64,000 nt of DNA from Parachlorella kessleri (taxonomy: Eukaryota; Chlorophyta; Trebouxiophyceae; Chlorellales; Chlorellaceae): assembly GCA_001598975.1 (NCBI GenBank), contig BBXU01001093.1, positions 1-64,000 on the forward strand, given 5' to 3'. Of this stretch, positions 1 to 13,274 are shown piece after piece. Numbering within the stretch: position 1 is the first letter of the stretch; each line of letters opens with the position of its first letter. A program made the translations under genes and the position numbers. The notes beneath the pieces are model-generated. The model searched no databases. It was not told the origin of the DNA and was given only the letters and a program-made list of their open reading frames with translations.

Positions 1-2282
1 ACGTAAAAGGAGCATCAGTCAAGGCCCGAGGTGTGCATTAAAGGCATCTAGAACCACCAGCGCTCACCGCACACATCCCGGCTACCCTAAAGAGCCAGCT
101 CTTAATGGGGAAAGGGGTTTCTCCAGGAAAAGGGATGTTCCTCCTCCAGCCAGCATGCCTCACCTTGAGCACAGCCAGCGGCTCCCCAGTGCGGTACTTG
201 AACACCCGCACCCTGCCATCCCAGCCGGCGGTTGCTATGATGCGCCCATCCCCGCGGATGGCCACCGCATTCACCCCAGGTGCCTTGAGCGGCACAGCCT
301 TGCGCACTTTTACGGCCCCGCCGGCGCCCCAGTCCAGCTTAAAGAGCACCAGCCGCGAATCTGCGCCAGCACTCGCCCCACCGGCCCCGCTGGCGTCAAT
401 GTCGATGCACAGCACTGGCTCCTCGTGCAGCTGCCGCGCTGCCAGCGGCTGCTGCTGCTGCTGGTGCACACCGGCAGGGGCTTCCCCGCTGCCACCCAGC
501 CGTCCCATGGCGCCCAGGAGGCCGTCGCTGCTGCTCAGTTTGCCGGTTGTCCCGTTGCTGTCACCCCTGCTGGCACTGCTGCTAGTAGCACCACCGGCGT
601 ACAGGGCCCACACCACCACCCAGCCAGCCTCGTAGCCGGCAGCCAGGCAGGGGGGGCCAGACGGGTTCCTAAAGAGTTTAAGGGCGGTGCACATGCCCAG
701 CTTGCTGCCCTCCGCCCACGCGGCCCCTGGCTGCCCCACGTTGACCAGCTGGCGGCCGCAGCCGCAGCACCACACATCGACAGCCCTGTTGTCATCAGCA
801 GGCAAGGCCAGCAGGTAGGGTGCCCCACTTCCCACGGCCTGCACACGCTGCCCCTGCGCCTGAGCATGCTGCTGCTGCTCCACATGTTCCGCGGGCAGGT
901 CTCCCTGGCCCCCCTCCGCGCAGGCGCCTGCTGGGGAGCAGGTGCAGCAATGCAGGCCGAGGCAGATGCCGCCCAAGCCCGAGGGAGCGGCTAAAGTCTC
1001 CCTGGGTTGCGCCGGCTGGCCCTGCCCTCCATCTGCTGACTGGTGCGCGGGGCTCCCAGTATCAGCCGTTCCGCTGACGTCATGCTGTGAGTCATCGTCC
1101 ACCTGGCCACGAAGCGTGATGGCTGCAGCTGGGAGGCTGCCTCCTTGCTCAGGAGGTGCGGCATGTGGCTGCCGGCTGACGGCTGCATGGGGGCCTGGTG
1201 GCAGTGGCGCAAGCAGGGAGAAGCGGCAGAAGCTCGAAGCCATTTTGTGGATGGTGACCAACGGAGCACTACACAGCAGAAACAGGCGAGTCAAAGTCAG
1301 GGAGATTGTGGCCGGCCATGCACCCTCCCTACGTCCTGCATTTTACTTGGACTACTTGCACTGCATGTACAGCAACATCTTGTGCCTGCTGGTGACCTTA
1401 GACTCAGGCCTTGCGGAGGGTAATGGCAAACCAGACCATGCCTTTGTGGGATTCAGGGCATGCAGCAAGTGCCATTCCTCTGCATCTCAGCTGGCAGCTT
1501 TTCTCCCCCCGGGCCGGCTCACCGGGCCAGGTGCAGGTCAGTACCCAGCTGCCACACGTGCACTGTCATGTCCTTGCCCTGGGTGACAAGGTACTGCCGC
1601 TCCCGCCATGAGAAAGACTCCAGGTGGAGAATGCCGCCGCTGGCGGGGTGGGTCCTGTAGGGAGCCGAGCACGGCAGGTGCTCACGCCAGGTGGTGCAGC
1701 CGTGAGGCCTTGGCAATTACCAGCGCAACCGGGATGTCCAGCCTGTCTGCTACTTACTATCCACTAGCAGCTCGCATGACTGCTTGCAGTAGGATTATGT
1801 TTGGAGTACAGACGGCGGCACGTGAGGAGTCTGCCCTGTGCACTCAGCATATTGCAGTCCAGGTATTTGGGGAGCAGGTAGGCTGCCCTGCATGTTGGAG
1901 CCCCCTGTGCCTCACCTGCTGACAGCTACCGGACGCAAGTCCTGCAAGCCCCACACGCGCAGCTCGCCTTCGCCATCCCTGCAGCAGAGCGTGGCCCGGC
2001 CCTGAAGCACAGTAGACCCTAGGCTGGTGGCGATATGTGGGTGCTCACACGCCAGCAGCGCCTGCTAGCCTGGGCAACCACCTTGTCTCATCCTGCCATC
2101 AGCGCTAGTGTTGGGCTGCTTCAAGGTTGCTTCAGATTATAAGACTTGCTGGCTGCGGTGGACTGCCACTACCGCACTTACCCTGCCAGCAGCGCTGCTT
2201 CTGTGTCAAGAAAATCCAGGGCCTGCACCTCTGCATGATGGCCACGCAGGACGGCAACCGGGTCAGGAACGCTTCCCCCCAT
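1..2282 (-). CDS. GNB1L-like WD40 repeat protein (3' end beyond window)
   Basis: Minus-strand gene with exons at 2182-2282, 1916-1978, 1523-1654 and 164-1268. Phases close, giving 467 residues before the protein runs off the left edge. The start MGGSVPDPVAVLRGHHAEV resembles the start of animal GNB1L (PDPxxVLRG...V.AL.F). Later blocks also match that family: GDGEGELRVWGLQ, YLVTQGKDMTVHVWQLG, LAAGYEAGWVVVWALY, HEEPVLCIDID and ATAGWDGRVRVFKYRTGEPLA. These are WD40 blades of one beta-propeller. The last blade is not in the window, because no suitable exon follows the donor at 163. The large exon carries Gly/Ser/Gln-rich inserts not expected in animal homologues. In animals the protein is a scaffold linked to PIKK-kinase maturation; a scaffold role here is inference. 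An F-box gene starts 244 bp away on the other strand. The family call is fairly secure. Confidence 0.85.
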
Positions 2283-2526
2283 TTTTGTGCAGTTATACTG
2301 CCTCGACAAGCGCACGATGATTGGGCAGTGCTAGCACCATTTGCCTAACCCATTTGCTGAAGCGCTACGCACTGATAATAGTAACAACATCGTGATAAGA
2401 GCAAGTCTTGATAAGGCACCTGCTGAGAAAACAAGGCGGATGCCAGGCTGGCTTGCCACGTCATAGAGTAACCTTGCCTGATTTTGTTCAAGCCACCCTT
2501 CCTTCCACCCTGTTGTTCTTCTCACC
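2283..2526. promoter_or_regulatory. Divergent promoter between GNB1L-like and F-box/WD40 genes
   Basis: Only 244 bp separate the minus-strand ATG (ending at 2282) from the plus-strand ATG at 2527. Both 5' UTRs and both promoters must lie here, so a shared bidirectional promoter is inferred. No convincing TATA box was seen. Confidence 0.5.
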
Positions 2527-5500
2527 ATGGAAATAACCGCTGGCAAAGAAGATGGGGCGTCCCCCACTGTGTCATGGAAAGAGCTGGACGACGCCTGCAT
2601 CTCTGCCATCTTCAGCAAGCTGGACGCAAGGAGTTTGGCCTGTGTTACACAGCTTGACAGGCGCTCTCGTGCTGTCGCTAGCGTCGACAACTTGTGGCGG
2701 TGCGTACCTAGGCTTTGGCAGCTGCCCTGCATAAACCCTGGCTTGTATGGGAGCTTGCCAACAGCGCGCTATGGTCAAGTGGGTTGTTGAACGCCAACCG
2801 AGCAGGAGTATGAGGCGTGAGTCCAGCAGCCACCTTCACCCGCCGCCGTGCAGGTCACCATATGCAGCCGACTTCCCGTACCACTTTGGGCAGCGTAGGC
2901 AAAGCCAAGGGGCACCCTGGAAGCAGTGGTATGAGCAGCGACTCGCGAGCGAAACCAACTGGCAGAAGGGCAGACTGAGCGGCCAAGCTGACGTTCTACG
3001 AGCTCACTCGGGGGTAGGCCTGAAATTTGCTCCTTAGTTGCGGTTCATGAGCAGTCAGTCGAGCTGGCAGTCGCATATCTGAGCTAGCACTTGTCGGAGA
3101 CATGCAGAACGATTCTTGGCAAGGCGGGAACCATGAAGCTCCCGCCTGGACTGCTGGCAGCCAAACTGACTGGAGACTGGCAGCCTGTGGCATTGGTATG
3201 CAACCATAAGCAACTCGCATGCGCTCAGGCTTGCGCTCCCCTTGGCCCCACTCGTGCAGCCCGTCTTCTCGACAAGGTTTCTAGGACCCCCCTTCCCTCC
3301 AGACCTGGCCCTTTCAGGGGGCGTCTTTGGCCAGAACGAGGCCTCAGGTGAGGCTCACGCCGTGAGCGCTTCCGTGTTGCAGTGGCGCCTTGTCTGCTGG
3401 TAGGAGTGGAGGCTAGTCATCTCACGTCCGCGAAGCATAGCCGCACTCAGCTGCCGGGCATGCATGTCCTCGCCAGTGCCGGCTGCTCTGAATGCAGCAG
3501 CCCTGGGCGCAGCGAACACAATACTGAACTCAACCCCCTCACCAAGCGAGCTGTGACGGGTGCCCTATTACTCAAAGTTGGCCAGCTGGAAGCTGCAGAG
3601 CTGGTGCTGTGGGACCTGGCAGAGCGCAGCCAGCGGGTGGGGCGGCTGGGGTGGCGGCTGGCTGAGGACGGGATGACTAACCTGTGTGGCGTGTTCGACC
3701 TGCGGCAGGTGCCCGGCACACGCCAGGTGCGGCTGCTTCCTGTGGCAGGCATGGAGCTGCCTGGCGGTGTTTTGAGAGGACAGGAAAGACGGCTGCGTTG
3801 CGGTCGTTGCTTCGTCACCCCTATACACACCTGCTGGGGTGTGTGCTTTGCGCTGGGGATGGGGTGCACAAGGGGGCTGGTATATGCAGGAGAGCCTGCC
3901 TGCTTTAGCTGCAGGGCTGCCACTGTGACAACCCCCACCCTGGTCATACCCGTGTAGCCAAAAGAGCTCTTTACATCATTGCTGGCAAAACAACTGGACG
4001 CCCAAATGAGGCCTGCTGGTGGGCTGGGGTAGTCATGTGGTGCTTGGGTGCACTCCCTTCCCTTGGCGCAGGTGCTCTGCTGCGGCTTTGGGCCAGAGGT
4101 CAATGTGGGCATGCTCGAGCCCCGGCAGCCGTGCGGGTGCGGCGACAGCGAGTACGGCTGCTCGCACCTGCGAGTACAGCTGGAGACGAACCTGGGACTC
4201 CCCGGGGTAGATACGCAGCAAGCAGAGGCAAGCCGCGGCGGTTGGAATTTCTTACTGGGCTCCTTGCAGGCAGCTCAGCTAAGGGTGTTGGGTTGCTGAC
4301 TACAGCCTGGCTGACTAGTCGCTGCACCTTGCAGGTGGAATCTGAAAACCTGTAGGTGCCTGCACAAGAGATGTGGATGGACTGCCTGACAACACCTCCC
4401 GACCATGTGGAATGCCTTGCACCGTGTTTGATGTACAGCCCTGCCAAAGCGCTGCGCGCGCCTGGTCCTCCCCCGGGTGCAGGGTAATGCGCGGTGGCCT
4501 GCCGCAAGGCAGGGCTGGGAGCTGCGCCACACCCACACCCTTGTGGGCCACGATGCCGCCTGCCCGTCCGTGGCCTGTCAGTCGGGGGGCCTGGCAGTCA
4601 CCGCCTCCTTTGATGGCACCCTGCGCCTCTGGCAGATACCGGTGAGGCGAGCTGATCTGCCTGGCCTGCACCTCGTTTTGCAGGAGGGCTGATTTGGGCT
4701 CTTGCGAGGGTGCCCTGCTTGCTTGTTGCGGGTCCGTCTGTACATTCTTCAGGGACGCCATGTGCCGGGCTTGCACAAGATGATGTAGATGGTCTTGCGC
4801 GGTCTCCTGGCAGCTGAGTATGTGGGGCATTGAAGAGATCCGCCCATTGTGGGAGACCTTGTGTTATCCCTGCTGTTGCGTTATGTGCCTTATTAGGCCT
4901 GCTCGGCAAGCGATGGGCTTCTTCTCTTCCTTTTTGCCTCGTGGCGTGCGTGCAGGCTGAGCTGGGGGCTGGTGCTGCCATGGAGAACAGCGAGCCGGTG
5001 GTGCTGAGTGCCGCGGCAGTGCTGAGAGACCCGTTCTCGGTAAACGAGAACCCTCTGTTCCACAGCAACGCAGTCTGTGGCGTAGCTCTCAGCTCTGACG
5101 GTTCACGCCTGGCCAGCGGCGGCAATGACATGCAGGCAAGTGGCGCGTTTGGGAGGACATCTTTTCAGTTTGTTCTCTAGAGCGGCGTGGCAATCACTTA
5201 AGTCCAGCATGTGTGGCATGGTAGCCATGCGACTGCATCCTCTTGTGCCTCCCTCAGCCCTGGTCGAGCTGCTCTACCCTTCATGTTGGTCCAGGTGAAG
5301 ACATGGGACTTGGAGTCGGGAAAGGTGGCGCTGCGACTGGCGGGGCATGAGGGGTGGGTGTGGCATGTGGAGTCCCTGGATGACACGCACGCTGTCCTGC
5401 TGAGCGGCGGCACCGACAGCAGCATCCGCATGTGGGACACCCGCGCCGGGCGGCAGGTGCAGCGAGTGAACATCTGCACAGGTGAGGGGTGGCTGTGTTG

Positions 5501-6419
5501 CATGGTGTGTCGATAGGGAGGCTCGATGGATGGGAAGTGAGCGGCAGGCAGAGTATGAAGGATGGTTGGCATGGCTGCCGGCCAGGGCTGGTTGCTGCTA
5601 GTCGGCTGCTCATGGCTGGTTGCTATGAGTGAGTGGGTCTCTGTTACAGTGTGTGTCTTCAGCTGGCGACATGGGCGGCCGATTCGTCCTAAACCAGCTT
5701 CAGAGCGCTCACCTTAGAGCTGTTCTGTTCCTGATGAAGGCAGGTTGAAAGGCAGCAGAGCTCCGTGCTTGGACACCTTGCGCTGTTGTGCGTCTGCTTA
5801 AACTAGCTAGAGATGTATGGGTGGTGCTGGAAGGCTGCTGATGTGCATGCACCAATCCGGAGCCCGCATGGGCATTGCTTGTCCTCACGCAGAGACGCTG
5901 TACCCCATTGCTGGCATGTGCCTGCGGCCGCCTGACCAGCGTTACGTCATCTGTGGGGTGTTTGATGGCAGCGTGCGGGTCGTGGACATGCGGCAGGTGT
6001 GTGGAATGCCTGCTTGTCGGGGATCTAGGGGGCATGCCTGTGAACGTGGCTGGGCGCTGTGGGCGAGTTGGATGGCCAAAGTGTGGACAATTGCTGTTGA
6101 GGATTTAACTGCGTGTCCACTCGCCCTACTTGTCATGGCCTGCCTATCCACCCTGGCTGCAATCATCGATCCCCAGCTCCCTACTGAATGTCCTCACCTG
6201 ACATTGTCATCAAAAGCCCTGCTTCTTGAGGTGTGCTCAGTGGTTGCGGGGCAGCTATACACCATCAATCGAGCACGCCTGCTGTCTGCTTGCGGTATGC
6301 AGATGCGCACGCTGTGCCATCTGGAGGGCCACAGCGACCGCGTCACGCGCGTGAGCTGCAATGGGGACTCGATCCTGTCAGGGTCCTTTGATACCCAAGT
6401 CAACCTGTGGACCTTCTGA
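2527..6419 (+). CDS. F-box protein with C-terminal WD40 propeller
   Basis: The first exon (2527-2699) encodes an F-box: SWKELDDACISAIFSKLD followed by RSLACVTQLDRRSR and NLWR. The second (2854-3013) continues with WKQWYEQRLASETNW, the usual post-F-box segment. C-terminal WD40 exons are at 4513-4641 (FDGTLRLWQI), 4956-5135 (LASGGNDMQ), 5295-5481 (VKTWDLESGK, TDSSIRMWDTRAG), 5893-5996 (FDGSVRVVDMRQ) and about 6231 or 6255 to 6419 (LEGHSDRV, SFDTQVNLWTF). Exons between 3014 and 4512 are less certain; likely ones are about 3088-3195, one around 3520-3727, and 4072-4206. The intron after 5135 begins with GC rather than GT. F-box/WD40 proteins are substrate receptors of SCF (Skp1-cullin) ubiquitin ligases: the F-box binds Skp1 and the propeller binds the target. 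The target here is unknown. Confidence 0.85.
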
Positions 6420-8643
6420 GGCTTGTAGCGTTCCGACGGCCCCTGTTCTTGCACTGGGCGCCTCTGTACAAAGGAACTCATGCATTCTGACCTGTTGCCT
6501 TTGGTATCTTTGGTCAGATCTGTTCCTGAATCGGAAGTGTGGTTGTTATGGTGGCTGAAGGGTGCATATCAGCAGCTGACTTGGCAGAATGCAATTATGT
6601 TAATGGCGGCAGGTAAATGCAGTACGTTGCAGCCATGGTTGCAGCATGCGAGTTGTGATGTTAAGTGCCAGCTTGCATGGTACGGTTGCCTTCGGTGCAC
6701 GTAACTGTGGCACAGGTTGCGATATGAGATCCTACTGTTTTTGGTGCAGATGTTCGAACATCTGCATACAGCCCTGTCATTCCAGTTGGCCCAGACCTCT
6801 CTGTTCGCATCGCCTGCCACCTTTACCAAAAACAGGCCTGCAAGTTCATAGTACTATCGACACCAGTGTTAACCATGCACTGGACTCAGCAGCCCAGGCG
6901 AGCTGGCAGCATGGGCTTGCTTGAACAACTCTGGGGGCACATTGAGCTACTACAGGGAAACTCCAGTAATGGGAATGGCAAACAGGGAGATGGACGCACG
7001 TCAGAGGGGAAGGATAGCAATGAGATGCCTCGCACCACCGCGCATCACCCCAAAGCGACCTAGCAAAGTCACCTTACATAAGCATTATACAAGCAACTGA
7101 GCATCATCATGATGGACGCCCACAACAAAGCAAACAGAGGAACACATGCAGGGGTGTACCACAACATGCAGCGACGGTTGAAAAAACTACACTGCATGCA
7201 GTGCAGACTAGCTACAAGATCCAGAGCTACAAATGCAACCAGGGAGTCACAACGAGCAACCTACCAGGCTTTGGGTTTGGAACAGACACCAAAAATGCAG
7301 GGACACAGAAGTATCCAGCTGCAGCGTGCACGGCGGTGAAACGTCAGACAAAAGGCGACTTGCGCACTCACTCACGCAGGGAAAAGTCAGCTCAGCGTCC
7401 CTCCAGGATCTGAGGTCACTTGAGAAATGCCAAGTGCAAGCCCACCAGCGGCAACGGGCAAAACTGCCAGGGAAAACCGCGTAAGGTTCATTTGTTCGTG
7501 ATGCCTACTCGTGTCGGATTTGCATTGGGAGTTTAATCATTGCATGCTGCCACAGCCGAATGAAACGCCGATGCAAAAGGCGACTACCAGCAGACAGCAA
7601 AGCTCGCCATAGACCCAGAGGTAGCCCAGTTCTGTGGACCCAGGGAGAACAGAGGTAGAACAATCAGCTCGGGAACAATAATCGACCTACTATGCGCCGA
7701 CAGTCCTCCCCTTGGTATCCCAGCACTCCTAACCACTCCTAACCTGCTGCAGGCCACGCTAACAGGAGGAAGGACAATAGGAGGCCTAAGCCCCTGCATG
7801 AACTGATACCGTGCAGGCCCCTTGCAAAAAAAGCGAGGCGCTGCCTGCAGAGCCCGGGAAGTTTGGAAAAAGACCAGCGCAACGGAAAAGGGACACTGGA
7901 ATAGTACCTCATAGTACAGTATAACGCCACATAAACGGCCCACTGGTGCAGTTCTGCAGCAACCCAGCTGTAAGCAACGGTAAAAGCAAGCTCGCAGAAC
8001 ACGAGGAAGCTGGGCGAAAAACAGGTAGCTGCAATACCGGTGCCACGCCGGCACACGCCAATACCCGCCAACCTTGAGCACGCGCATAGGGTCAGGGGTC
8101 CTAAAACGGCCACAGAGCATCTACCGCAAGCATCCTGCACTTCACTTGGCACATTAGAGTCGGATCGTCCTAGCCAACCGCCCAGCAGTACACACCACAA
8201 ACATCATGCACGTCACTTCCATACCAACCTGTACATGACACCTGACCTGAAATCAGCATCATACCATCATGAAATAGGCTCACAGCACGAGCGCTGCGCA
8301 ATACATAACGCTGTAGATAGCACCTGATAAACTAGGGGGAACCCAACACATTAATAAAGGCCCCAGCACCGCTCAACACATCATACACTGTCGCGCAAGT
8401 GCCTATACCCGGAGACACGCCTGTGGGACTTGCCTCAGAGCATAGCCATAATCAACAAATCCCAAGGCCCAGAGGTACCACTCGCCTGCCTACCTGGGGG
8501 ATGCAGTACCACATGCTGCAAGCCGAGGCACCACTGGTCTCCAGTGCCAGACCCCCATGAGGCCATCTGGCAGGTGCGTAGCCGCCCCAGGGGCAGCAGA
8601 GAACACCTCCTGCCCAGGGAGACACCCCTCGTGCACCCTCTCC
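6420..8643. other. Intergenic region between convergent F-box and AP2 genes
   Basis: About 2.2 kb that should hold the 3' UTRs of the F-box gene and of AP2 gene A. A copy of the short CTGTTCGCA/ACCTGCCACC repeat lies at 6801-6821. Longer open frames on the minus strand between 7584 and 8200 are Cys-rich, match no family I know and have no splice context, so I assign no gene. Confidence 0.5.
6801..6821 (+). repeat. Dispersed CTGTTCGCA-N2-CCTGCCACC repeat, copy a
   Basis: One of five copies seen in the window, with a core of about 21 bp. This one is downstream of the F-box/WD40 gene. Confidence 0.5.
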
Positions 8644-11600
8644 TCACATGAACAGCCCAGCAGAGGGTAGGCAGCTCCCGCCCGCCCCGGCGGCTCCCAC
8701 ATGAGCGCCCGGCAGTGCTGCGTGCTGACCTCCTGCCGCTCCATACGAGGGGCCGGGCAGGGGGTGCGGCAGCTCTCCAGGCAGCAGCGGCAGGGGCCAG
8801 AAGGGGTCTGACAGGGGCAGGACGGAGTTGTAGGCACTAGCTGCCGAGCAGAGCGAGGTATCCTGCAGGGGGCGGGACAGCGGTGCTGGCAGTCGGCAAG
8901 CAAAGTGGCTTCAATTCACAGGTCATGGGGATTGCCAAGGGTCCAAACATTTTCAGAACATGACGCTTGCCATCTGCCAGCGGACGCGACAGCTTACTCA
9001 TGTGCATCAGGTCTGGCACAGCAGTTGTGCCGGGGAAGTTGACATCGTACAAGTAATCAACTCTAAACGCACATATGACATCTTATGAAGCTACAGATGC
9101 ATGGCAACAGTTTGCTGCCTGCCATGGCGAGATAGCCCCTACCTGGGACATAACAGCTGCGGCCCGCAAGTGCTCCTGCTGCTCCTGGGGCGAGCGTAGC
9201 AGCACTGTGCCGGTCATGGTGTGCTCCAGCCCGCTGTGCCCGCTGTCCACCGGCAGCCACTCAAACAGACGGCTCTCATCATTCGCGCTGAACGTGAGGT
9301 TCTGCAAACAGCAGCTGGCTTGTTGATAGATGCCGCTGCATGTTCATGCCAGCCGTCGGACGAGTCATGGGGCCCAGGCTAGCACGTTTAGGACATACAG
9401 GCTGTCCAGGGGCAGTCTTTCATGTGCTTGGCCTGTCTCGCTCCCTTGGCTTCCACAATGTTTAGGACTGGCTGCTCAGACGGACTACAAGCATTGCACA
9501 CATAGCACTTTGCAGCAGGCACTACAATCTCCCATCCGTTCCAGGGTCTACCAGTGCGGTGCATACTGCAAAAAAGAACACCACGATTGAACACACAAGC
9601 CACAGCGCAACCCCATCCTGACCTGGTCATCCACCAGCATGCCCAGCACGCTGTCCAGGTCAAAGTCATCCAGCCCATCCACAGGAGGCGCAGCGTGCGT
9701 GGCAGGCCCAGCAGGGACGCTGTAAACAGCAGGCGCAGCGGGCACCATGCGGACTTTGCCCCCGTCAGACTGCTGCAGCCACATGGGACCTGCCTGGCCC
9801 AAGGGTGTGCCGATGGGTGCCGACGCGTGGCCGCTAGCTGCCAGCTGCCTGCTGTGATGCTGCTCTGCAATGTGGCCCAGGCCAAAGGTGTGCTCCTGGG
9901 TGCTGCGCAGGAGAGCCTCAGCTGGTAGCTGGTAGCCGTAGTGCTGCTGCAGCCCAGCAGGCACAGCAGGGTAGCGGGCCGGTGCACCACCCAGGGCGGA
10001 GCCCCACCCCAGCCCCTGCTCCTGCCCGGGGCACAGCATGCGGCCCCTGTACGTGGGTGCAGCTGCAAAGCGTGCCGCAGCAGGCACAGCGGGCGCAGCA
10101 GCAGTGCTAGGCTTGGGGTTGCGCAAGGCTCGGGAGGCCCCGGCGCGCGGTTGGTTGACCGTGGACAGCGGCGTGAAGGGGGCCGGTGGGCACCGGTCAC
10201 GCTGTGGATACTGCAACCGGTGGGTGGAGATAAGCGGACACCCTCAGAAAGAAACCGAGGCTGGTTATACTGGTCAACCAAGCACCCGCCAGGCGTCGTC
10301 TAGCTTGGCAGGCAAGCTCTGGACTGCTGACGGGCCAACGTCTAAGGACTAGAGTGGCGCGACACACACAAAACACCATCAGACTACTGTGCTAGGGTGA
10401 TATGTGTCTGTTGCAGGCACAAAGGTTGAGCACGCCATGCAGAGCAACCCGAGGGCAGCTACCCTCCTCTCACCCTCGGACTCGTGGACGCCTGCCGGGT
10501 GAGCCGGACTGTGCCTGGGAAGGTCGGGTCTTGAACAGCTGGGCCGGGTCCAGAGCTGTAGGCGCCACCTGCAGCACACACTGGTGGCCTGTAAGAACGC
10601 CCTGGCCTTTGCGACTCGGGGTGGAGGTACCAGGGGCGGATGGACCCAGCACCATCAGCTGGCTGGCTGAGCAGAGAGCCAGACATATCTAGCGAGAAGC
10701 CTGCAATTGCTGTTTGGCAGCCCTCGTCTTGATATTGAGTTGCATGAGTGCTAGCAACCATCGCTAAGAACCCAGTACCTAGGGAAGCTTGTCAGGGGAC
10801 AAACGCAGATCCCGCAAAGTGGCAAACCCAACGCACCCGACAACGCATCGCTGGGTGCCCTGGACAGCACGCGCTCGGTCCTGACAAACAGCCGCCGCGA
10901 AGCGCCAGCAATGGGTGCCGGCCCCACAGCCGGCATGGGGGCGATTGCCGCAGCCAGCGCAGCCGCTGCACATGTGTGCCCACGGTCGGGGCTGCCGCGA
11001 GCTGCTGCAGGGATTGCCGCAGCTGCAGCGGTGGCTGCTGTCTCAAGCAGGGACAGCTGGCGCTTGGCAGGGGTGCGGGGGGCCGACACCTTGGTCACAC
11101 CTCCCTACACGGGGGGCGAGGACGACAACACAACCAGCTTGAGCCGTGCAGGCAACAGTAGCCACCCCAGAGGGTTGTGAACATATATACACATCATGAC
11201 AGTCCCACTCTGGATCTCCAAATAAACATGTCACAGCAGCAGGATGCAATGTATAATGCGGGCTGTGCCGGTTGCGGCTGTCACCTTGGGCGGGATCTTC
11301 TTGCCGCTCTGCGCCTTGCTGTAGTTGCGCAGCGCGGTCACTACATCCTCCTGTGGACGGAGAGTGTACAAGCACACAGCCTCAGCAGCCAGCCGGCCAG
11401 GCCACGTGCATACATACACACTCAATGATCACACAAGGCGTTCAGCCAAGCCATGAAGCGTGGGCGGCAAGCACTTCACGATGGAACCACGACGGAACAG
11501 GACTGGGGGACAAGGGTGGGACAGTGCAAGCAGCGGGGCAGCTCTCACCGTGGATAACCTGCCCATGAAGGGTGTGATGTGTGAGTAGTCAGACAGCGGG

Positions 11601-13274
11601 AAGTTCAGCAGGTCTGCAGCACGTCATTCAAGGCACGTCAGGGCAGTGGTTGGTGTAGCTCAAAGCTTTCAGCAGTGAGGCTTGCAACTGCCAAGCTGCA
11701 TCCATGCACTTGAAGAGATGTCACTGCCTCTCTTGTGAACATTTCAATCGGAGAAGGGGCCCAGACTGGCTGTGGTTGTGTGCCCCAAAGTTTGGGCACG
11801 CTGAGCTCCTGCCAAGTGATTTGTCAAGCCCACCTCGTACTTACCAGTGCCAGGTCCCTTGCACCTCAGCGCCATGATGTCTGCATATGGTGACGCAATA
11901 TCTCTTTTTTAAGATGGAATTGCACGTGGCATGAAGGGGTCAGACAGCAGTGATATCTCTTTTTCGACATTTCATTGCCATTCAACTCGCTGCGCTTTGA
12001 AGGGCTAGGGAGAGCAGCATTTGCTGCGAGGGCTGCATGCTATCGCACACCCTTGCGTCCTGCAAGCTTCCCCTTCACACGGCCCGCTCAAACTTAGGCT
12101 GGCCTTGCGAACTTCCCTCCAGTTTTACAGCGATGATCAACCACGCTGAGCAATGCGGCCGCACCACCGGGGCAAGGGCGGGAGCATCAGACATTGCCCA
12201 TGCTGGCGACTCACCATGGCTCTTAGCTGCCAGGACCTCAGCATCAAATCCCCCAAGGTAGATCTGCAGGGCAGGCGCATGCCTCAGCCCTCAACAAAGC
12301 CTGGGCCAACACATCAAGGCAGCATGATACCCGTTCTGTGTGAGCTGATTGGTCACGAGAGCGGATGGCACATTACTAAGACTCACACCTTTCCGCCTCA
12401 CACGAGCATAACCCCGGCCGGCACAAGAGGTGGCAGCGCGTGCCTGCTGTTCCTTTTACCTGCTTCTTCTGCTGCCAGATGTGGGCCTCATAACGCTGGG
12501 TGCGCCTACAGGTACCACGAGCTCAAAATATTAACTCCCCCTCTTCAGCCAGCAATAAGCCAGCACCCATGCCAGCATGGAAAAAGTTGCTTAGTCCGAT
12601 AAGGCTGCTTGGCACTGTTCTATTGCTGGTTGTAATCTGCTCCGTACGGTGCAGCATGGATGAAGCCGGGAAATGTCTCAAAAAGTTGTCAGGTCAGCCA
12701 CGCCTAAAGGGTTGCTCCCTCACTTATGTTTGGTGACACCCCGGTAGCGTGTGCCGCCCCCCTTCTTGCCGCTGCTGACAGGCGTGTCAGGCATGTCGTC
12801 GTCATCACAGTCAACCTCTGCTAGCCCTGCAGGAGAAGGGCAGTTGCAGTCCCACGTGAGGGTGTTAGCCTCACAACAGTCAGACAACGCACTTTTGGGA
12901 CGGAAAATCAATGGCTCCAAAAACTCTGTTCACAATCTTCGACAGCAGTAGTGGGTGAGCTCCAGCAGGAAGACAGCCAGCACAACATTTAAGCCCTCAC
13001 CTTGCACCACTGTGGCAAAGTTGCGCTCCAGGGCAGAGGCAAACTGCTGCCGCACGGTGCCAAGCGTGGTGACGAGAGGGGTTGTCCTGCTGTCGGGGCT
13101 AGCAGCACGGGTAGGAGCGCTTTCAGCCTCATCTGAGCCGGGCTCCCAGACGCTGTGCTGCTGCTCTGGCTGCTGCTGCCGCTCCTGCGGGGGCTGCTCA
13201 GCGTAGCGGCGCTTGTCGCGGTGGCAGGAGGCCTGCTGCTGTGAGACTGTGGTTGCACTCGTGGAGCTGGACAT
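8644..13274 (-). CDS. AP2-domain transcription factor, paralogue A
   Basis: Twelve exons give 707 residues with phases closed: 13001-13274, 12724-12826, 12460-12505, 12215-12263, 11845-11880, 11549-11613, 11285-11350, 10779-11104, 10474-10666, 9623-10210, 9143-9301 and 8644-8862. The AP2 DNA-binding domain is spread over exons 2-5: RYRGVTKHK, then RTQRYEAHIWQQKKQ, then IYLGGFDAEVLAAKSHDIMA. This is the plant AP2 consensus of YRGVT, RYEAHIW, YLGGF and AAK-HDIMALKCKG. After it come NFPLSDYS and EDVVTALRNYSKAQ, a segment I believe is common after algal AP2 domains. The middle is Ala/Pro-rich. Exon 11 holds a block shared with paralogue B: ESRLFEWLPV, then SGLEHT, then GTVLLRSPQ. The start at 13274 is chosen because exon 1 fits phase with exon 2. 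A nuclear transcription factor with unknown targets is the likely role. Confidence 0.85.
11898..11964 (+). repeat. Short interspersed repeat, AAGGGGTCAGACAG family, copy 1
   Basis: Lies in an intron of AP2 gene A. The core at 11934-11947 is flanked by direct repeats of ATATCTCTTTTT (starting at 11898 and 11953). TTTAAG precedes the core, as in copy 2. Confidence 0.5.

Noticed and set aside
155..994. Long plus-strand frame opposite the GNB1L-like gene
   Set aside because: A GC-rich shadow of the minus-strand WD40 exon, which is supported by homology and splice phase.
7584..8200. Two overlapping minus-strand frames of 153 and 178 codons
   Set aside because: Cys-rich, with no family resemblance, no exon partners and low-GC wobble unlike the neighbouring genes. 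Probably chance.
8837..9052. C-terminal frame ending near 8837 as the last exon of AP2 gene A
   Set aside because: No acceptor gives the right phase. The exon 8644-8862 joins in phase 0 after a CCTGCAG acceptor and reads as ordinary protein.
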